A stretch of 64,000 nt of DNA from Atrina japonica (lineage: Eukaryota > Mollusca > Bivalvia > Pterioida > Pinnidae), in contig BROG01000237.1 in NCBI GenBank assembly GCA_030159075.1, forward strand, positions 593,001 through 657,000, given 5' to 3'. Below the pieces are notes generated by a model. The model was not told the origin of the DNA and ran no database searches. It saw nothing but the letters and a program-made list of their open reading frames with translations. The translations under genes were made by a program, and so were the position numbers. This document shows, one piece after another, positions 59,697 through 64,000 of the stretch; positions within the stretch are counted from its first letter, which is position 1, and each line of letters begins with the position of its first letter.

Positions 59697-59759
59697 ATAC
59701 AATGTAAATTGTCACCACAGGTCAGCGGATACTGTGATTGGTTATCATGAAACTTATTT

Positions 59760-60695
59760 TGCCAAACACCACTCTGGTTATACACATAAATACACTGAAG
59801 TTGATATAAAAACATGCTGAAATTTCTAATAGATAATATATTTGTAATGTTCGGAGACGTGGTCTTTCAACAAACTGTTGGCATTCCTATGGGAACCAAT
59901 TGTGCCCCTTTATTGGCCGACCTGTTCCTTTATTCATACGAAGCAGACAAAAGAAGAAAAAGCTAGCGGTGTCCTTTAATTTCACATTTAAATACAATGT
60001 ATATCGACGACGTTTTGTCAATTAATAATGACAAATTCCATACATATGTCAATGCGATATACCCCAGGGAACTAGAAATTAAAGATACAACAGAATCAAG
60101 CACACACGCTTCATACTTAGACATTATACTTACTATAGACATAGACGGGAAATCCGCAGCTAAGCTTATTTCTGCTTTCCCATCGTAAATTTTCCACATT
60201 TAAGTAGTAATATCCCACAGATACCCGCATATGGAGTTTATATTTCACAAAAGTTCAGATATGCCAGTGCCTGTTCAACATATGAACATTTCATATACAG
60301 AGGTAAACTACTCACTGACAAATTATTGACAAATTACTGACACAGGGATATCGAAAACGGCATTTGATGTCAACGTTCCGCACAATTTTACGGTCGGTAT
60401 TATAATCTTGTTTGCGATTACTCTGTTTCACTGGGCGAAATGTTGCCTTTTCGTTGGCGGTTGTTGAGACGTCTGTACCAATTATGGCGAGGATTCGTTC
60501 CTCACGTATTTCATTTGGACTTAATTGTGGACTAACGACGGGTGTGACCGGTCGACAGGGAATGCTTACTCCTCCTTGGTACCTGATCCCACCTCTTGGT
60601 TACCAGAGGTCCGTGTTTGTCCATTTTTGCCGGATTTATATATGTGTCCTAGACATCCTAAGAATTTATACTTTGGTTTCTGAGATGTTTTTTAT
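59760..60695 (+). pseudogene. Penelope-like retroelement relic: reverse transcriptase and 3' end
   Basis: Reverse-transcriptase blocks appear in order in shifting frames: FVMFGDVVFQQTVG, GIPMGTNCAPLLADLFLYSY, YIDDVLSINN (catalytic motif C), ELEIKDTTESSTHASYLDI, AYGVYISQ, GKLLTDKLL, then LMSTFR and FYGRYYNLVCDYSVSLGEML. The conserved 3' non-coding end follows (gaccggtcgacagggaatgc, cctgatcccacctcttgg). The catalytic Asp pair is present, but frameshifts and stops break the frame and the N-terminal part is missing. Penelope-like is my best assignment from the motif spacing; the GIY-YIG domain was not seen. Confidence 0.8.
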
Positions 60696-61369
60696 TTTGT
60701 CTCATTACTGTTTTCTTATTTTACTTAAATGTCGAAAATGTCATTTTCAAACTAACAATTAGCACAATTTATCTGAAAAAATGCCTTTCGGAGTTGAAAG
60801 AGACAGATCAGTCAAATTAACGATATATAATTATCATTTCTTGATGCTAAAACATTATCAAAGTACTGAAAGTACTGATACGAGTTTATGGTAATCGTTT
60901 TAAAAGTTTTAATGAGGTATAATACACTCAGTATACTAAAAAAATATACAATGTACATTGTGTACACCTGTTTGAAATGTATTGCAGGTTAATTACAATA
61001 AAGGGCACGACTGTCATGTTGTAAATTTTAAATTTACTGTCACAATATCTACATCAGCCGTTTTACTGAGAAAATGCATGGTATTTCCAGAATTTCCAAA
61101 TTAGCAAAAACCTGTGTGAATCACCAAATTTTATTTCAAATGAGAACAAAATGACAATGAAGACATCACAACTTTTTTTCCATTTATATCTCACGTGAGT
61201 ACAGATTGAATTTCTACAAGGATTTTAAGTTACTTTTTATTTTGGTAAAATTCGGTTTTACAAAAATTAACTTAAACTCGGGGCAGATATTCGGCCTAAT
61301 GTGAGTACTGATGGCTTATCTTTTATGCAAAAAAATACATAGATCAGCGATATAATTAATAGAATCTAT

Positions 61370-61510
61370 CGCTACCAGGGTATGAAAAGGGAATTTCAGT
61401 CCGAGGGTAAGAATCTTGAATGACAAACCCGAGGCTTGCCGAATGTTTGTCATTCAAGAATCTTATCCCGAGCATTGAGATTATTTGTCATACCCTCGAG
61501 GTAGGGGGTT
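61370..61510. mobile_element. Nested palindromic element (possible MITE)
   Basis: Inner arms GAATCTTGAATGACAAAC at 61411-61428 and a one-mismatch complement at 61445-61462. Outer arms ctacc..agggtatga and its complement near 61487-61507. The whole 140 bp can fold into one stem. Confidence 0.7.
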
Positions 61511-61716
61511 GATTTTTTCTCCCATTTATATATGTTTATGTAGATTTACGCATGATTTACATATATAAATAGATCTAAGCATATCTTAGTCATGCCTGAC
61601 ATAAATATGTACTGCATTTTTGAAGCTACAGAAGTTATACGTCAAAACGCGTGTAGCTTGTCATCCACAGGGGGTTGATGACAGGCTGATCATTTTGCAC
61701 TAGTTATAAGGAGAAA

Positions 61717-62335
61717 ATGAAACCTTGTGCTTATAAACATCGTTTCATCGATAATAAATTTCTATACGACAGGACAGTACTGTATCCTTACACTATACTT
61801 CCATCAGTAGCTTTGAATCTCTTGGTCAATGTGTGTATGTTAAACATTTTCCCAACTTCAAAGACTGCCGCGCGTTTCTCATCAGTTAAGATATATATTT
61901 TGTAGTTTTTGGAGACCAAATCTTCCAGCAAACGGTATTATTCAAATAGGCACCAACTGTGTCGCTTCATCAGCCGACCCGTTTCCTTATTTTTAAGTGG
62001 TTTTGAAGAAGAGGAGTTTTTGAATCGGAATAGATAAAAAAATAAACCGTATGATACAATGACCATATTCTGTCAATCAACCAAGATGACCTACATACAT
62101 TCGGGAAATACGATATGCCCTAACGAACAAGAAATTAAAGTTACCACAGAAACAAGTATGTGCGCCTCGTATTTTTACTCGGATGGCAAAATGAAATGCG
62201 ACAAACTGATATCAGTTTCCATCTATAGATTCCATCTATTTCCCCATTTAATATCCCTTCATCCTTTGCATGTTTATTTCTCGGAAAACATCCAATATAC
62301 TACACTGCCATATGTATAGAGAAAAATAGTTTGCC
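61717..62335 (+). pseudogene. Second, more decayed reverse-transcriptase relic
   Basis: Blocks parallel to the 59760 relic: VVFGDQIFQQTV, then after a frameshift IGTNCVASSADPFPYF, DHILSINQDDLHTF in the place of motif C, and NEQEIKVTTETSMCASYF. The YIDD motif is destroyed. Same orientation as the first relic, about 2 kb downstream. Confidence 0.7.
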
Positions 62336-62531
62336 ACAAGGTAATATGACATTGCGTTCAAACGCTTCAATATATAATGGCTTTGTGCAATATGTTCCAC
62401 TCTCTCGAATGTTGCAATCCTTATTTTGTAGTATTCTCTGGACTATGTTTAGTGTTTGTGACCTGTGTTTAATATTGATTAAATCATAGACCGGCCATAG
62501 AAAAAGTCAAAATCTGTGGCACGTTATCTAA

Positions 62532-62600
62532 AGCTGGTGACATCTCCATATAAGTGAACATTTCTTGGCGGCCTGTAAAACAACAATAAAACAAATAATA
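62532..62600 (+). mobile_element. SINE tail fragment
   Basis: ctggtgacatctccatataa, agtgaacatttcttggcg and a tail of caacaataaaacaaat match the last part of the plus-orientation SINE at 23160-23257. Confidence 0.7.
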
Positions 62601-64000
62601 AAAGTGTGAAGAAAGAATTTCTGTATTTAGGAGATTCATGTTTGTTCATCACCCGTTGTTTTGTGTAGTACCTAACAGATTTATCTCCTGTTAATATGTT
62701 CGTATCCGTGGTTAGTGTTATTCTCATAGATAATTAAATGATCCAAAGGCTGTAATGGGAATATTCATGCTAAATCTTAAACATTTAAAATATTCTTAAA
62801 CTCGTTGGACAAAAACATAGGAGGTAATTCCTTGATACTGGACATTTACCACATTTTGCTTTCATTACTTGATATGATGTTCCAAATTGAATTTTAGTAT
62901 TAACATCTTTGGGTCAATCTGACCATCATGTGTAATAGGCAATACTTGCACTTGATAGATATTCTGTACAAGATTGTTAATGATTTCGTCCATCTATTGT
63001 CCCAAAAACTTTGTATATAATCGCTCTTCTTTGTATCCTTTGTGACCCTATTTATCAATGATAGCTGACGATGTATAGACAGTCATCTTATTTTGTAACA
63101 TAAAATTTAAAAATTAAAATCATCAATTAAACGTAAGAATTTCGAACTTTCCGTCGCTTTTGTATCTTTATATTCTAATTGTAACTGAAAAGATTCCAGT
63201 ATACTTAAGTATTTCACACAGCACTATATAGTCTTGGTTATATCTGTAAATTATCAACAGTCAAAACTGCTTAGGGATTTGCTACTCTAAAGTTATAGGA
63301 AAGTCAACTTGAAATATTGCATACTTAATTTAATTGAAAAAAACCCAACTTGGCAACCAAACAGAATGAAAACACAAAAACACGATCACTGTAGAAATAG
63401 ACGACTTCTCTCCCTTGAATCAGTTTCTTGTAGTAAATGAGAAGAGTTGTCTTTCTTATACAGTATTCTAAAATCTGTTGGCTAGTACAAATGTACTTAA
63501 AATAACCCAAAAAGTTGTATTTCTAATACCCTGGTTCACTTGGTAAAATTAGAATGGGGAAATCTTTTACAGAAGAAATTTATTTGATATACGGGATGTT
63601 CTAATTCTACTCTTAAACCAAATGCTTTGTTGAATCAATTTTGATTTTCAAAAACTCTTTCTTGTAGATTTCCAGACGCCATAATTACAGGTAACGGTTG
63701 TTTATTTTCAAATATATTGCAATCCGTTATAATGGACTTTACAAGAAATTACTGAGGGTTCTCAAAGATGCAATCCTTCCTTACATAATATGAAATGTAA
63801 CATTTACATCACCTTAAAGTAATTAGTCATAGGTCTGGCTTCGGTTACATACTTTCTTTATCAAAGAATATACAGTGTTTAATGAAAGTCTTTTACGTCT
63901 TGGCATTATCAATTATTCGAGGATTAATCAATAAACTTTAGAAGTAAGAGAATTAATACAAGATGTTATGTTGTTCAGGTAGAATAATTTCCTGAAGTTA
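62601..64000. other. Intergenic, nothing recognised
   Basis: AT-rich with short open frames only; no repeat matched elsewhere in the window. Confidence 0.5.

Noticed and set aside
60412..60762. 116-codon ORF
   Set aside because: Different frame over the C-terminal reverse-transcriptase remnant and the 3' non-coding end; the conserved frame is another one.

Overview
The window is AT-rich animal genomic DNA. It holds multi-exon genes with GT-AG introns, dense microsatellites, minisatellite arrays, tRNA-derived SINEs, a Tc1-like transposase relic and reverse-transcriptase relics of Penelope-like type. The SINE body and the retroelement 3' end resemble repeats I know from bivalve molluscs, so a bivalve is the most likely source; the genus cannot be told from this sequence.

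Only two protein-coding genes can be supported. They are paralogues facing each other tail to tail. Gene 1 (+ strand, coding 17148-26806, 11 coding exons, 611 aa) and gene 2 (- strand, coding 47394-36764, 10 coding exons, 604 aa) both encode an acidic disordered N-terminus, eight 28-30-residue ribonuclease-inhibitor-type leucine-rich repeats, and a C-terminal module with two EF-hand positions. The architecture is closest to LRRC74-like proteins. Every intron position and phase agrees between the two, except for one extra intron in gene 1. Gene 2 keeps two plausible calcium-binding EF-hand loops; in gene 1 both loops have lost their calcium ligands and the C-terminus is a lysine-rich tail instead.

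Layout: 1-2500 is a 38-bp satellite array interrupted by a 459-bp MITE-like element. 2500-7000 is featureless. 7250-11175 is a large minisatellite field with 40-bp, 63-bp, 108-bp and 46-bp periods. 11200-16250 holds scattered small repeats and MITEs. 16257-16714 is an inverted second copy of the 459-bp element, just upstream of gene 1. The 10 kb between the gene ends holds a 45-bp minisatellite, a SINE with an 11-bp target-site duplication, a retroelement 3' end, a repeat with a hammerhead-ribozyme-like core, a palindrome cluster and a 27-bp minisatellite. After gene 2, 47.5-64 kb is intergenic: SINEs, a TA-flanked MITE, truncated retroelement copies and two decayed reverse-transcriptase relics.

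The most unusual observation is a dispersed repeat seen four times (13.3, 14.5, 30.4 and 39.1 kb) that carries a hammerhead-ribozyme-like arrangement: CTGATG(A/G), 13 nt, GAAA, a short self-complementary stem, then TC. In the 30.4 kb copy the flanks form a perfect 6-bp closing stem. All calls come from reading the sequence; no alignments, database searches or transcript data were available.
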